Of a stretch of DNA of 64,000 nucleotides, positions 7,709 through 19,287 are shown piece by piece. The position numbers and the translations under genes were made by a program. The DNA comes from Verrucomicrobiota bacterium (GTDB lineage: Bacteria > Verrucomicrobiota > Verrucomicrobiia > Verrucomicrobiales > Akkermansiaceae). How positions within the stretch are numbered: the first letter of the stretch is position 1; every line of letters starts with the position of its first letter. Where the stretch lies: NCBI GenBank assembly GCA_004294095.1, contig RDZR01000025.1:56706-120705 (forward strand), in the 5' to 3' direction. The notes under the pieces are model-generated. The model worked only from the letters and a program-made list of their open reading frames with translations, had not been told where the DNA came from and searched no databases.

Positions 7709-9790
7709 TTCTTCGATGCGGCGTTGTTGCTCTTCTTGCTGCTGACGCTGCTGCTCTTCGATGCGGCGTTGCTGCTCTTCTTGCTGCTGACGCTGCTGCT
7801 CTTCGATGCGGCGTTGTTGCTCTTCTTGCTGCTGACGCTGCTGCTCTTCGACTTGGCGTTGTTGCTCTTCTTGTTGCTGACGCTGCTGCTCCTCGATTTG
7901 ACGTTGCTGCTCTTCTTGCTGCTGACGCTGCTGCTCCTCGATTTGACGTTGTTGCTCTTCTTGCTGCTGACGCTGTTGCTCTTCTTGTTGCTGACGCTGC
8001 TGCTCCTCGATTTGGCGTTGTTGCTCTTCTTGTTGCTGACGCTGCTGCTCTTCGACTTGGCGTTGCTGCTCTTCTTGTTGCTGACGTTGCTGCTCCTCGA
8101 CTTGGCGTTGTTGCTCTTCTTGTTGTTCGCGCTGTTGCTCTTCGATGCGGCGTTGTTGTTCTTCTTGCTGCTCGCGTTGCTTCTCTTCGACACCGCGTTG
8201 TTGTTCTTCTTGCTGCTCGCGTTGCTTTTCTTCGACACGGCGCTCTTGTTCTTGCTGTTGCTCGCGTTGTTTTTCTTCGACTAGGCGTTCTTCATTGCGT
8301 GCTTGTTCTTGTTGTTCAATCCGTTGCTCTTGCTGAGCTTGTTCTGATTGCTCTCTTGCGCTGCGTTCTTCGTCGCGACGTTCCTCGTTACGGCGATTTT
8401 CTTGTTCTTGTTCGTCTTGGCGTTGCCGTTCGAGGTCCATGCGTTCTGTATCGCGTTGACGTTCGCGATTCTCTTCAAGTTCCAGCAGGCGTTCTCTTTG
8501 AAACCTTTCGCGCCCACCTGCTTCTTGAATGTAGCGTTCGGCATCGCGCTGATTCCTGATTCGTTGCTCGCGGTATTGGCGCTCGAGATCGCGGTCGTAG
8601 GAATCTCTACGATCGATATCTAACGAATCGAAACGACCGCTGACATAGCGTGGCCTGAGGCCAGCATTCCAGTCCGTCTGGATGTTAGGTGCGTGATAAA
8701 ATAAGCGATTATTGCGGAAAAAATGACGTGAGCCGGAAGAGTCACGATCAAAATCTAACCGATAAAATGGAAGCCGGTGGCCTAAAATAAGGTTGAGATC
8801 TTCATAGCCAGGGCCACCGCAAATCACGTCGCGGTCCACCCAACGAATGCGGGTGATGTTGGTCGTCTGACGGATGATGGTGATATTTCTAGTGGTGGGT
8901 AGGCAGTAGCGATCGAGCGAATTTCCGAAGTGGCGAGTTTCGATAAATGTAAATGATGAGGGCGCGATGCCGAAGCGATCTTCAACGTCGCCATCCCAAG
9001 ATTGTCCATAAAATGCCATGGTTTCCGGTGGCAGTGGTGCCCAGCCGACATAGCTTTTGCTTTTTCTCCAAGAGACCCATGAAGGTGCCCATTGGCTGCC
9101 GGGGACCCAAATCCAACCTCTGCCCCGGAGCAATGCCCAGCGTCCATAGTGGTAAGCTGCCCAGCCGAAAGGTTCATCGGAAAGCCAAGCCCAGCCACGA
9201 TCGCTGCAAACCCAGCGGCCACGAGTGTAAGGCCGCCAATCGCGGCGGGAGGCGACGGTTGGTTGCCAGACGTAGCCGTAGTTGGGCGTCTGAAACCATG
9301 ATCCGTGAGAGGAAAGTGAGTCATAAAATGATGAGTAATCGCCAACGGCCACGGTTTTGCGCGTTGGCTTGAAGGATAAATTTTCACGCCCTGCGATCGA
9401 GCGCTCCCGGTCATTCAGCTCGGAGCTGAGATCATTGATTTGTTTCTGTTTTTCATCCAGCTCGTCTTGGGATGCATCGAGCTTTGATTGGCGGCGCTCA
9501 AGATCGGCTTCGAGGGATTGAATTTTTTGCTTTGCAGTGGCACTTTCTTGTTCGCGAAGCTCTTCAAGCTGTTGCTGAAGTTCATCGCGTTCTTTTTCGA
9601 GTGCCTCGCGTTCACGAGCGAGCTGCTGATCCTGGAGTTCTTGTTGAAGCTGGATCTGGCGCTCTTCGGCAGCTTGGTTTTGGCGTTCTAGTGCCTCGAT
9701 TTTTTTGCTGAGGTCTGGCTTTTCAGAATCGCATCCTGTTAGAAAAATGGCAATGACACTGCACGGAAAAAGGAACGATGGAATTTTCAT
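7688..9790 (-). CDS. DUF6600-like lipoprotein with coiled coil and Gln/Glu-rich tandem repeat tail
   Basis: The 700-residue protein begins with a lipoprotein signal whose lipobox is FLTGC, so it is probably anchored in a membrane facing the periplasm. Residues about 30-130 are a charged coiled coil. Residues about 150-290 are rich in Trp and Tyr with YGYVWQP, GRWVCSDRGWAW and GWAAYHYGRWAL, the pattern of DUF6600. Residues about 400-470 are Arg/Glu-rich, and the last 220 are 15-residue repeats of the type RIEEQQRQQQEEQQR. The final seven residues differ (SRQEQ end) and fall in the right repeat of the island. Function unknown; a structural or envelope role is an inference. Confidence 0.75.
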   Translation of the reverse strand: MKIPSFLFPCSVIAIFLTGCDSEKPDLSKKIEALERQNQAAEERQIQLQQELQDQQLAREREALEKERDELQQQLEELREQESATAKQKIQSLEADLERRQSKLDASQDELDEKQKQINDLSSELNDRERSIAGRENLSFKPTRKTVAVGDYSSFYDSLSSHGSWFQTPNYGYVWQPTVASRRDWRPYTRGRWVCSDRGWAWLSDEPFGWAAYHYGRWALLRGRGWIWVPGSQWAPSWVSWRKSKSYVGWAPLPPETMAFYGQSWDGDVEDRFGIAPSSFTFIETRHFGNSLDRYCLPTTRNITIIRQTTNITRIRWVDRDVICGGPGYEDLNLILGHRLPFYRLDFDRDSSGSRHFFRNNRLFYHAPNIQTDWNAGLRPRYVSGRFDSLDIDRRDSYDRDLERQYREQRIRNQRDAERYIQEAGGRERFQRERLLELEENRERQRDTERMDLERQRQDEQEQENRRNEERRDEERSAREQSEQAQQEQRIEQQEQARNEERLVEEKQREQQQEQERRVEEKQREQQEEQQRGVEEKQREQQEEQQRRIEEQQREQQEEQQRQVEEQQRQQQEEQQRQVEEQQRQQQEEQQRQIEEQQRQQQEEQQRQQQEEQQRQIEEQQRQQQEEQQRQIEEQQRQQQEEQQRQVEEQQRQQQEEQQRRIEEQQRQQQEEQQRRIEEQQRQQQEEQQRRIEEQSRQEQ
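7709..8290. repeat. 45-bp tandem repeat array inside the DUF6600-like gene
   Basis: About 13 units of a 45-bp period encode a 15-residue Gln/Glu/Arg repeat. One unit near 7976 carries an extra 24 bp (eight codons), consistent with slippage in codon-sized steps. Units close to the 3' end are more alike than units near 8290. The long open frames on the plus strand and in the other minus frames here are side effects of the periodic sequence. Confidence 0.9.
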
Positions 9791-9849
9791 AGATCAATGG
9801 GCTTGTGATTTATGACGCACCAATTCCCTCGGCCATTCAATCAAATCTC

Positions 9850-10515
9850 TCAGGGGACGAGAGAATCATTTATTTCGTAAATGATGGGGGCCACGGCGAG
9901 AGGACTGGAGGGTTCCTCAAAACGCATAATCGCAGTGCCTAACAGCTGCTCTAACATACGTTGCTCGATGAGAATGGCTCTCGGATAAGATTGGAAAAGG
10001 TCTCGCAGGGGCTGGTGATGCTCAATCATCCGCAGAGTATGGGTTGGCTCGTGGCGAACCACTTCGCAAGCGTGCCCATCTTTGAGGCGGAGTTGGCAGA
10101 GTTTTTTTAATTTCTCTTCGAGAGTATCGATCTTGCTGAGATGGATTATCCACTTAGCTCCAAGTTTTTCAAAATATTGGAAAATCAACTTATCGGGATA
10201 GCTATCTCCTTTAAGAATTTTGAGTTCACTCAAGAGGGCAAGACTGAATGCCATTCCTGCTTGCGGGAATAGATCTTGAGCCTTCTGGCTAAGATGGTAA
10301 AAAATTTCCGGCCGCCCTACTTCGCGCCGAGGCACGCGGCTTTTGGTGAGATATCCCAATCTACGAAGTTCTTCACATTGAATTTTGATGGCCATGTATG
10401 ATAGGCCGAGCCGGAGGGCAAGCTCGCTCGTGGTCAGAGAACGGCTACGTTTTAACTCAGCGAAAATTTTTCGCTGAGTCGGCTTTAGCAGGTCGTTGAA
10501 AACTGGGAGTAACAT
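9850..10515 (-). CDS. SufR-like winged-helix transcriptional regulator lacking the cluster cysteines
   Basis: The N-terminal 75 residues form a winged helix (TTSELALRLGLSYMAIKIQC as recognition region) followed by GRPEIFYHLSQKAQDLFP, a hallmark of the SufR/ArsR-like family. The C-terminal part follows the SufR layout, with EHHQPLRDLFQSYP matching the place where SufR has EHxCPI and a following YP segment. The cysteines that hold the [4Fe-4S] cluster in SufR are absent at those positions. It may sense something else or act without a cofactor. It lies downstream of plsX on the same strand, 75 bp apart, and far from the suf genes. Confidence 0.7.
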   Translation of the reverse strand: MLLPVFNDLLKPTQRKIFAELKRSRSLTTSELALRLGLSYMAIKIQCEELRRLGYLTKSRVPRREVGRPEIFYHLSQKAQDLFPQAGMAFSLALLSELKILKGDSYPDKLIFQYFEKLGAKWIIHLSKIDTLEEKLKKLCQLRLKDGHACEVVRHEPTHTLRMIEHHQPLRDLFQSYPRAILIEQRMLEQLLGTAIMRFEEPSSPLAVAPIIYEINDSLVP

Positions 10516-10590
10516 GGCATATACAACATGCCCTCGAATAGCCAGTTCTCAACTTGAATTTAATTATTCACGAAAAGTGCTTGATTTTCT

Positions 10591-11610
10591 TTATGCCTGA
10601 GCACTTGCAATGCCGGCCAGTGCACGCTCGATGTGCGGATTGACTTGGCTTTCGACCGATTCGAGTCCAACGCGTATCGCATTTCTGATGGCAAGAGAGG
10701 AAGATGAACCATGGGCGATGATCACCACCCCATTGACTCCTAACAGAGGGCTACCTCCATAAGTTTCGTAGCTGCTTTTTTCTTTAAGTGCTTTAAATGC
10801 GCCTTGGGCGAGCATTGCACCAGCGATGCGCAGCGGATTTTCTTTAATTTCCGTTTTGAGCCATTTGGAGACGGCTTTGGCGGTTGCTTCGATGGTTTTG
10901 AGCATCACATTGCCGACGAATCCGTCGCAGAGCACCACATCTAGCTCGGTTTCAAATAAATCGCTACCTTCGACATTGCCGACGAAGTGAATGCCGGGCG
11001 TATTTTTCAAAAGCTTGAAAGTTTCCTTCGTGAAAGCCGTGCCTTTTTCATCTTCTTCGCCATTCGACATGAGGCCGACTTTTGGGCGTTGCACGTTGAG
11101 CACTCCTTTCGCAAAAGCCGTGCCCATCACGGCATAAGCCACCAGATGCTCCGGTTTTGCTTCCGGATTTGCACCGGCATCCAGAATGTGGCAAAGGCCA
11201 AACTCGTTGGGCAATGCGGAGGCGATGCCCGCGCGGTCCACGCCAGGAATCGTGCGCAATTTGAGTGTTGCCGAAGCTACTACTGCTCCAGTATTTCCAG
11301 CTGAGACGAAGGCATCGGCTGTGCCTTCTTTGACCAAGTCCATCGCTAAGTTGATCGAAGATTGCTTTTTTTTGCGGACCGATTTCGCACCGGGCTCAGC
11401 CATGCCGATGGCTTCTGCCGCATGCACGATGCTGACGCGCGAGTCGCTCAAATTAAAGCCCTGCAGATTTGCTTCTGCCATGATTTGAGCCTGATCACCC
11501 ACTAGGAACAAATGCTTGAGCTTTGGATAGTAGCGCAACGCATCCATGGCTCCGAGGATATTGACGGATGGAGCGCGATCTCCACCCATGACATCAAGAG
11601 CGACTTTCAT
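10591..11610 (-). CDS. plsX: Phosphate acyltransferase PlsX
   Basis: PlsX makes acyl-phosphate from acyl-ACP for membrane lipid synthesis. The start MKVALDVMGGDRAP, AEAIGMAEPGAKSVRKKKQSS, the SAGNTGAVVA loop, the GFVGNVMLKTIEA motif and the C-terminal GGSPLLGVNGVVIIAHGSSS are all family signatures. The length of 339 residues is normal. It follows rpmF by about 100 bp in the widespread yceD-rpmF-plsX order. The acyltransferase PlsC-type gene at 31.5 kb could act in the same pathway. Confidence 0.96.
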   Translation of the reverse strand: MKVALDVMGGDRAPSVNILGAMDALRYYPKLKHLFLVGDQAQIMAEANLQGFNLSDSRVSIVHAAEAIGMAEPGAKSVRKKKQSSINLAMDLVKEGTADAFVSAGNTGAVVASATLKLRTIPGVDRAGIASALPNEFGLCHILDAGANPEAKPEHLVAYAVMGTAFAKGVLNVQRPKVGLMSNGEEDEKGTAFTKETFKLLKNTPGIHFVGNVEGSDLFETELDVVLCDGFVGNVMLKTIEATAKAVSKWLKTEIKENPLRIAGAMLAQGAFKALKEKSSYETYGGSPLLGVNGVVIIAHGSSSSLAIRNAIRVGLESVESQVNPHIERALAGIASAQA

Positions 11611-11713
11611 GCTGTTAGATCCATGCTAATGGGCAATAGTGAGAAAAATAAAATGAGCCCGCCTGGAATTTCTTCTGGCGGAATTTACCAAAGCTCGGCT
11701 GGCACGTCAGGCC

Positions 11714-11896
11714 TCAATGCGCTTCGACATTGAGCACTTGGCGGTCCCGGTAGTAGCCACAGGATGGGCATGCAATGTGCGATGGCACTTTGCTCCCACA
11801 TTCTGGACAGCTCTTGAAAATAGGTGCGCGCCAGCGAGTTGCGCCACGGCGCATTTTTTGACGGCTTTTGGATTGGCGGCGTTTTGGAACAGCCAT
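11714..11896 (-). CDS. rpmF: 50S ribosomal protein L32
   Basis: A 60-residue basic protein starting MAVPKRRQSKSRQKMRR, with the zinc-ribbon pairs CPEC and CPSC, which is the zinc-binding form of bL32. It lies between yceD and plsX on the same strand, 14 bp after yceD, so it is probably co-transcribed. No Shine-Dalgarno is visible before the ATG. Confidence 0.97.
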   Translation of the reverse strand: MAVPKRRQSKSRQKMRRGATRWRAPIFKSCPECGSKVPSHIACPSCGYYRDRQVLNVEAH

Positions 11897-11910
11897 GGTA
11901 GTATAGTGCT

Positions 11911-12414
11911 TTAGGGTTGATCTTTCAGGTCCTTAAGGGTGTCGAGAGCTGACCAACGGTCATCACTTTCAACGCGGGGCGGAGTTGCTAGCGTATCTTG
12001 TGTGGGTTTGTCCACTGATAAATATCGAGAATCGATTTCGCATGGAATTGGCACATCGGCATGATCACACCTCGGGTGAGCCGGAAACTGGAAAATAATC
12101 TCCTCACGCAGCGCCTCTGCGATGTCGATGAAGGATGATTGATTCAGCTCTAGGGAGATAGCAACGTCTTGCATGCGAATGGTTTGCACAAACGGCACGA
12201 GGGTGCGCACGCAGGTAAATTCAAAGGCCGCAGCAAGCTCACCCGTGATCAGCAATTCGTCGCCAAAGCGCTGCACCCAAAGATCATAATGCAGCGGGCC
12301 AGCGGGTGCCGCATCTCCGGCCGGTAAGTCAAAAATCTCGGAAGAAAGCTCACCGAGGTAAGATTTTCCCTCTTCAGGCAATTGGTTCACATCGATGCCG
12401 AATGACATTTTCAT
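11911..12414 (-). CDS. yceD: YceD/DUF177 family protein (23S rRNA accumulation protein)
   Basis: The 167-residue protein has the YceD layout: an N-terminal beta region with DLPAGDAAPAGPLHYDLWVQ, the central LLITGELAAAFEFTCVRTL where the family has a GxhxGxhxhxCxRCL motif, and the terminal acidic DDRWSALDTLKDL. The second cysteine of the CxRC motif is replaced (CVRTL). It heads the yceD-rpmF-plsX cluster. The E. coli homologue affects 23S rRNA levels, but the mechanism is unclear. Confidence 0.85.
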   Translation of the reverse strand: MKMSFGIDVNQLPEEGKSYLGELSSEIFDLPAGDAAPAGPLHYDLWVQRFGDELLITGELAAAFEFTCVRTLVPFVQTIRMQDVAISLELNQSSFIDIAEALREEIIFQFPAHPRCDHADVPIPCEIDSRYLSVDKPTQDTLATPPRVESDDRWSALDTLKDLKDQP

Positions 12415-12522
12415 GCGCGCAAGCTAGCCTGCAAATACCCGCTGCGCCAAGCCGCAATTTTTTTAACCCCCACCCAAGGATCTTGCCTTGCAGATGCAAT
12501 CAATGCCGCTAAAATAAAGACC

Positions 12523-12894
12523 ATGAGTTCCTCACCTATTCACATCACGGCCTATCTCAAAACATTCTGCGGCTGGAGCGAAGGCGTGCGCGCCATCATG
12601 CGCAAGTATCAACTTCCTTTCGATGAAAAAGACATCATCAAAAATCCTGCATTCCGTTGGGAAATGGAACAACGCAGCGGCCAATCGCTTTCCCCATGCG
12701 TGGAAATCAATGGCGAGATGCTTGCCGATGTCAGCGGTGAAGAAGTCGAGCGTTGGATGTTAGATCGCGGGCTCATTCATGCCAACGACCACACGCCAGA
12801 TGCCCCGACCAACTCGTCTTGCACCGATGAGCAGCACGCGGCAATGGCGATGGGGAAATTGCCCGTGCCGGGGAAAATTCGCTTTCTCGATTGA
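12523..12894 (+). CDS. Glutaredoxin family protein, CGWS active site
   Basis: The first 80 residues fit a short glutaredoxin fold: beta strand HITAYLKTFCGWSEG with a single active-site cysteine (CGWS), then ADVSGEEVERWM at the end. The cis-proline loop SPCVEINGEMLADV is clear. A 40-residue extension follows. A single cysteine in the motif suggests a monothiol-like exchange or Fe-S-related role, by inference. It is divergently oriented from yceD. An imperfect hairpin lies just after the stop (12903-12936), but it lacks a convincing T-run on the plus strand. Confidence 0.75.
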   Translation: MSSSPIHITAYLKTFCGWSEGVRAIMRKYQLPFDEKDIIKNPAFRWEMEQRSGQSLSPCVEINGEMLADVSGEEVERWMLDRGLIHANDHTPDAPTNSSCTDEQHAAMAMGKLPVPGKIRFLD

Positions 12895-12983
12895 GCCGCA
12901 TTTTTTCTGACGCTGCCTCCTTCGAGCGGCAGAAAATAATTTACAGACAAATCAATTCATCGAAGGCATTGTTGTGGTAATCG

Positions 12984-13505
12984 ATGCAACACCCGTCACA
13001 AGTATGGAAGGAGTGGCTGAGCGAGCATAGCTCTCGTTTCTTGCTGTTCGCCCGCGGCTGGACGCAGAATCGCGCGGATGCCGAAGATCTCGTGCAGGAT
13101 GCCATTTTAAGAATGTGGCATTATCAAGCGGACCATGGCAACATCCCCCCAGACTTGCCATTGGTTTACTCGACCATTCGCTTTGCGGCATTGAATCACC
13201 TTCGCCGTGAATCACGCCGTAGGAAACGCGAGGAATCGATTTTATATTTCAACGACTTCTCCGACGCATGGCTCGATCCAGCCGCAGAAGACGATGAAGA
13301 CGCGCTGCTGCTGCGCGATGCCGTTCAGCAGCTCAGCGATAAATTACGTGAAGTGGTGGTGATGAAATTTTGGGGCGGGTTGACCTTTTTACAAATTTCC
13401 GAAGCACTCGCCATTTCCCCCAACACGGCCGCCTCACGCTACCGCTACGCGATGGAGCAACTCGCCCACCAGCTCAAATCTCTCAAAGCCCAACGTCATG
13501 CATAA
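12984..13505 (+). CDS. ECF-type RNA polymerase sigma factor
   Basis: The 173-residue protein has region 2 (residues about 20-90, with FARGWTQNRADAEDLVQDAI and the -10 recognition helix around RFAALNHLRRE) and region 4 (about 110-165, with LREVVVMKFWGGLTFLQISE and a helix-turn-helix ISPNTAASRYRYAME). It heads a three-gene operon and overlaps the next gene by 8 nt. The next gene looks like its membrane-bound regulator, as usual for ECF sigma factors. Confidence 0.9.
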   Translation: MQHPSQVWKEWLSEHSSRFLLFARGWTQNRADAEDLVQDAILRMWHYQADHGNIPPDLPLVYSTIRFAALNHLRRESRRRKREESILYFNDFSDAWLDPAAEDDEDALLLRDAVQQLSDKLREVVVMKFWGGLTFLQISEALAISPNTAASRYRYAMEQLAHQLKSLKAQRHA

Positions 13506-13983
13506 GCCAGATCCTACCGCAGAAATTGAGGCATTGATGAGCCGTTTGATGCCACCATCGATCAGCAAATCATCCGAAGAATCCATGCATGCGATGATCG
13601 ATGGTCTCGCTAAAAATTTGCCCTCGCAGCCTGTTCCTCAGACATCCAATCGTAAAGTCCAAGTGGCTGGAATTTCTGCCGCCGCGGCCGCCGTCCTCGG
13701 GGTGCTTGGGTTGTCGATCTGGATGAATGGCCATGCTCCTGCGGGAAAAATCTTCCAAGCCCAAGCCGCCAAGCCGCCATCGATGACTCTTCTAGCAGAA
13801 TCGGATCACATACAATCGATGACAGATGATGGCCTCTATCAGGATGCAAATGGCAGCGTCATGCGAGCATTGCGCATGAATGTGTTAGAAGAAAATCGCC
13901 TGCAAGATCAACTTACCGGCATCATCGTGCACATTTCACAACCCCGAGAGGAAATTCTCTACATGCCCGTGAGTGCTTTTTGA
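13498..13983 (+). CDS. Putative membrane anti-sigma factor-like protein
   Basis: The 161-residue protein has a soluble N-terminal part of about 55 residues, one membrane segment (VAGISAAAAAVLGVLGLSIW, about 60-80) and a periplasmic C-terminal part. No clear zinc anti-sigma (HxxxCxxC) motif is visible. The role as partner of the ECF sigma factor is inferred only from the overlap with that gene and from topology. A PDZ protein follows immediately, which could take part in regulated proteolysis. Confidence 0.6.
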   Translation: MHKPDPTAEIEALMSRLMPPSISKSSEESMHAMIDGLAKNLPSQPVPQTSNRKVQVAGISAAAAAVLGVLGLSIWMNGHAPAGKIFQAQAAKPPSMTLLAESDHIQSMTDDGLYQDANGSVMRALRMNVLEENRLQDQLTGIIVHISQPREEILYMPVSAF

Positions 13984-13985
13984 TC

Positions 13986-14714
13986 ATGAGACGCGCGCTG
14001 ATCATATTTTTGCTTCTGATTCATCCTTGGGCACTCGCTCAAGAGCAGGCTGCACAACCTTGGCTTGGCCTGCATTTGCGCAAACCAGACCCCAGCGTAG
14101 GTGCTCAAATTTCCGCGCTACCACAAGGAGTTGGATTTCTCATCACCTCCATCGAGCCAGATGGCCCGGCAGACCGAGCAGGCATGCAAGAGCTGGATCT
14201 GCTCTGGAAACTGGATGACCAACTGCTCATCAATGAGGGCCAACTTGCAACGTTGCTCAATCTTTCAAAACCTGGTGATCCGATCGCCCTCTCCATTTTC
14301 CGCGCCGGTCAGCCGCTTCAAATCAATATTCAACTCGGGAAAAATCCATCTCCGCAACGCTCATTTCCAGACTCGATGATCGAGTCAGTCCTTTTTTCCT
14401 CGGAAGCATCCGGCCCAATGCGCGTCGTCAACGTGGCTGAAAAAGTCGCCAGCTTCACTCATCAGCAAGGCACTGCGAGCCTGCAGCGACTTGGAAATAT
14501 TGATCGCCTCATCATCCTCGGTCCGGATCAAAAACTCATCTATCAGACAGATTTGTCACAAGATGATTCACTCAAGGATGTGCCCGAGCCATGGAGCCAG
14601 CGCGTGCTCGCATTGCGCCGTGGCCTAGACCAAGCACTCAACGCCTCTGCAGTGCCGATCCGCCAGCCTCGCCCACGCATCATATTGCCTTCGGACACCA
14701 CTGCTCAGCCATAG
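13986..14714 (+). CDS. Secreted PDZ-domain protein
   Basis: A signal peptide (MRRALIIFLLLIHPWALAQ) is followed by a PDZ domain at about residues 25-115: GVGFLITSIEPDGPADRAGM as the carboxylate-binding region and later KPGDPIALSIFRAGQPLQI. The C-terminal 120 residues are unassigned. There is no protease domain. I chose the ATG at 13986 rather than the TTG at 13980 because it directly precedes the signal peptide and lies just after the previous stop. With the sigma factor and membrane protein it probably forms an envelope-stress unit. Confidence 0.75.
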   Translation: MRRALIIFLLLIHPWALAQEQAAQPWLGLHLRKPDPSVGAQISALPQGVGFLITSIEPDGPADRAGMQELDLLWKLDDQLLINEGQLATLLNLSKPGDPIALSIFRAGQPLQINIQLGKNPSPQRSFPDSMIESVLFSSEASGPMRVVNVAEKVASFTHQQGTASLQRLGNIDRLIILGPDQKLIYQTDLSQDDSLKDVPEPWSQRVLALRRGLDQALNASAVPIRQPRPRIILPSDTTAQP

Positions 14715-14786
14715 TTTCTGGTGGGTCGATGATTTCTAAATGGGAATGCCTTGCGTTTTCTTGCTGAGCTTCCCATCTTCGCCCAC

Positions 14787-17968
<3,182 letters not shown>

Positions 17969-17997
17969 AAAGTCACTCCACACGCATTTTTCAAATG

Positions 17998-18029
17998 AAA
18001 CGGCATCTCTAGTAGATGCCGTTTTTTTT
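17998..18029 (+). terminator. Rho-independent terminator after eno
   Basis: The stem CGGCATCT / AGATGCCG with a small loop is followed by eight T residues. It lies about 30 bp after the enolase stop. Confidence 0.9.
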
Positions 18030-18067
18030 GCCTTATAGCCGCTAATGGGATAGATCCCAGCACCAAG

Positions 18068-18133
18068 TGACAGCGGATTGCATCAGCCATGCCCCTCAAA
18101 TAGTTGGCTTGGCGGATATAATCCGCCGCCACA
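18068..18133. repeat. REP-like inverted pair (GGCGGATT family)
   Basis: Two imperfect palindromes, GCGGATTGCATCAGCC and GGCGGATATAATCCGCC, face each other across about 20 bp, just beyond the 3' end of the first PEP-CTERM gene. The same design appears at 59670-59737 and as a single unit at 30323-30349. Confidence 0.65.
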
Positions 18134-18166
18134 GCTAAAAGACCAGCGGCCTTGGGTGCCGCAGCA

Positions 18167-18853
18167 TTAACAAAGGCGGCGACGACGCAGAAGACCCAGC
18201 GCGCCGATTGCACCGAGAAGCGCACTCGATGGCTCGGGAATAGCGGTGAGGTCGATAGAGATATCATCGAAGCGTCCATTAATTGTGCTAGGAGCAGCAT
18301 TTCCAGCTCCGTCGAAGGCAAAAAGGCGAAAAGTAACCGATGCACCAGGCACAGTGGAATTGAAAGCTGTGAAAGTGTTATTTTTGAGGGTCCATAAACC
18401 GTTGTTTGCATTGCTGCCGGTGAAGATGTTTGCCGTATAGGCATCCGAGCTCGCTCTTAACGCATAGGACAGAGGGCCTGTTAATGTGCTCCGCATTCCA
18501 AAATCCATGTCCGAAAGAATGAAAGTGAAACCAGAAAAAGGAGTAACGGTAAATTCCAGATATCCGCTTTGACCGACCCCCGTGCCGAGTGGGCCGGTTC
18601 TAAAAGCGTTACCAATGTTATTTGTGCCGCTGGCACCGGTGTAGGTGCTTGGACTTGATGAGTTGATTGGAGTTGCAACTGTTCCGTTGCTGTTACCAAT
18701 GCTCATATCGCTGATCGCAAAATTGACAGGAGTTCCTGAGTCAACAGTGCTATTACCGTCTGTAAAATTCCAAACCATTATTGCAGCATGACTTGAAGCC
18801 GCCATCAGAGCGGAGAAGGCCAAAACGGCCAATGTGGATGATTTTCTTTTCAT
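18167..18853 (-). CDS. PEP-CTERM sorting domain protein (first of a tandem pair)
   Basis: The secreted protein starts MKRKSSTLAVLAFSALMAAS, a signal peptide, and ends with the PEP-CTERM tripartite tail IPEPSSALLGAIGALGLL followed by RRRR. The middle is Ser/Thr/Asn/Gly-rich with beta character. Such tails are recognised by an exosortase, and the protein is then probably delivered to the outer envelope or matrix. The track's start at 18991 adds 46 residues that only reflect the upstream repeat, so I start at 18853. Its paralogue at 19288-19911 shares both ends but not the middle. Confidence 0.85.
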   Translation of the reverse strand: MKRKSSTLAVLAFSALMAASSHAAIMVWNFTDGNSTVDSGTPVNFAISDMSIGNSNGTVATPINSSSPSTYTGASGTNNIGNAFRTGPLGTGVGQSGYLEFTVTPFSGFTFILSDMDFGMRSTLTGPLSYALRASSDAYTANIFTGSNANNGLWTLKNNTFTAFNSTVPGASVTFRLFAFDGAGNAAPSTINGRFDDISIDLTAIPEPSSALLGAIGALGLLRRRRLC

Positions 18854-18913
18854 GATTTTTAAGTCGTGATCTTTTTGTGGAGGCATCCAGTGCAGGCTGC
18901 AATGCCAACGAGA

Positions 18914-19013
18914 CCAGATTATTGTAAAGCACTTGGTATGCCAGTTAGAAGAGGAGACAATTGCGTCACAATGGCTTCTGAAAACCGCCATGCCGAAGCA
19001 CCCAGCTCGTCAT
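18914..19013. repeat. 100-bp direct repeat upstream of the first PEP-CTERM gene
   Basis: Matches 19964-20063 with four mismatches by eye. It lies 61 bp upstream of the ATG of the first PEP-CTERM gene, and its partner sits 53 bp upstream of the second gene. On the minus strand it ends with TTTACAATAATCTGG, which could supply a -10 element (TACAAT), so it probably carries a shared promoter and leader. Confidence 0.85.
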
Positions 19014-19138
19014 GCGCGATGCCGCGAAAAGGTTACCCATGGGTTTGTTGATTGCAGTGATAGGCTGAGTGGCGACGATTTTTGGGTGCCGTGATAGGTT
19101 TTATATAAGAGAACGGCGACCGAAGATCGCCACCACCA

Positions 19139-19172
19139 CAAAAAACCGGCGGACTCCGTGGAGTCCGCCGGT
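19139..19172 (-). terminator. Rho-independent terminator after the second PEP-CTERM gene
   Basis: A perfect 13-bp stem (ACCGGCGGACTCC with its complement) and a two-base loop is followed on the minus strand by six T residues. It separates the two tandem PEP-CTERM genes. Confidence 0.88.
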
Positions 19173-19287
19173 CTTGGGATGGTGAAAAACAAAACGAATA
19201 TTGAAAGCCGTGCCTCGGTCTTAGGAAGCAGTAGTCAAAGAGACCTTGGGCGCCAACAATTTAGCGGTGGCCTTGGGTGCCGCAGCA

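Noticed and set aside
7709-8290. CRISPR array
   Set aside because: The units are contiguous and in frame, without variable spacers, and no cas genes are nearby.
7702-8559. Long plus-strand ORFs of Leu/Ala or Leu/Phe-rich protein opposite the lipoprotein tail
   Set aside because: They are antisense frames of a 45-bp tandem repeat array, which is open in several frames because the period is a multiple of three. The minus-strand lipoprotein has a signal peptide and domain structure.
12903-12936. Terminator after the glutaredoxin gene
   Set aside because: The hairpin TTTTCTGACGC/GCGGCAGAAAA is plausible, but the plus strand has A rather than T after the stem, so a terminator could not be supported.
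18853-18991. N-terminal extension MAVFRSHCDAIVSSSN of the first PEP-CTERM ORF, also seen in the ORF at 19838-20041
   Set aside because: The shared wording reflects the 100-bp DNA repeat upstream of both genes. The signal peptide starts at 18853, and the second gene's counterpart is in a different frame from its protein.
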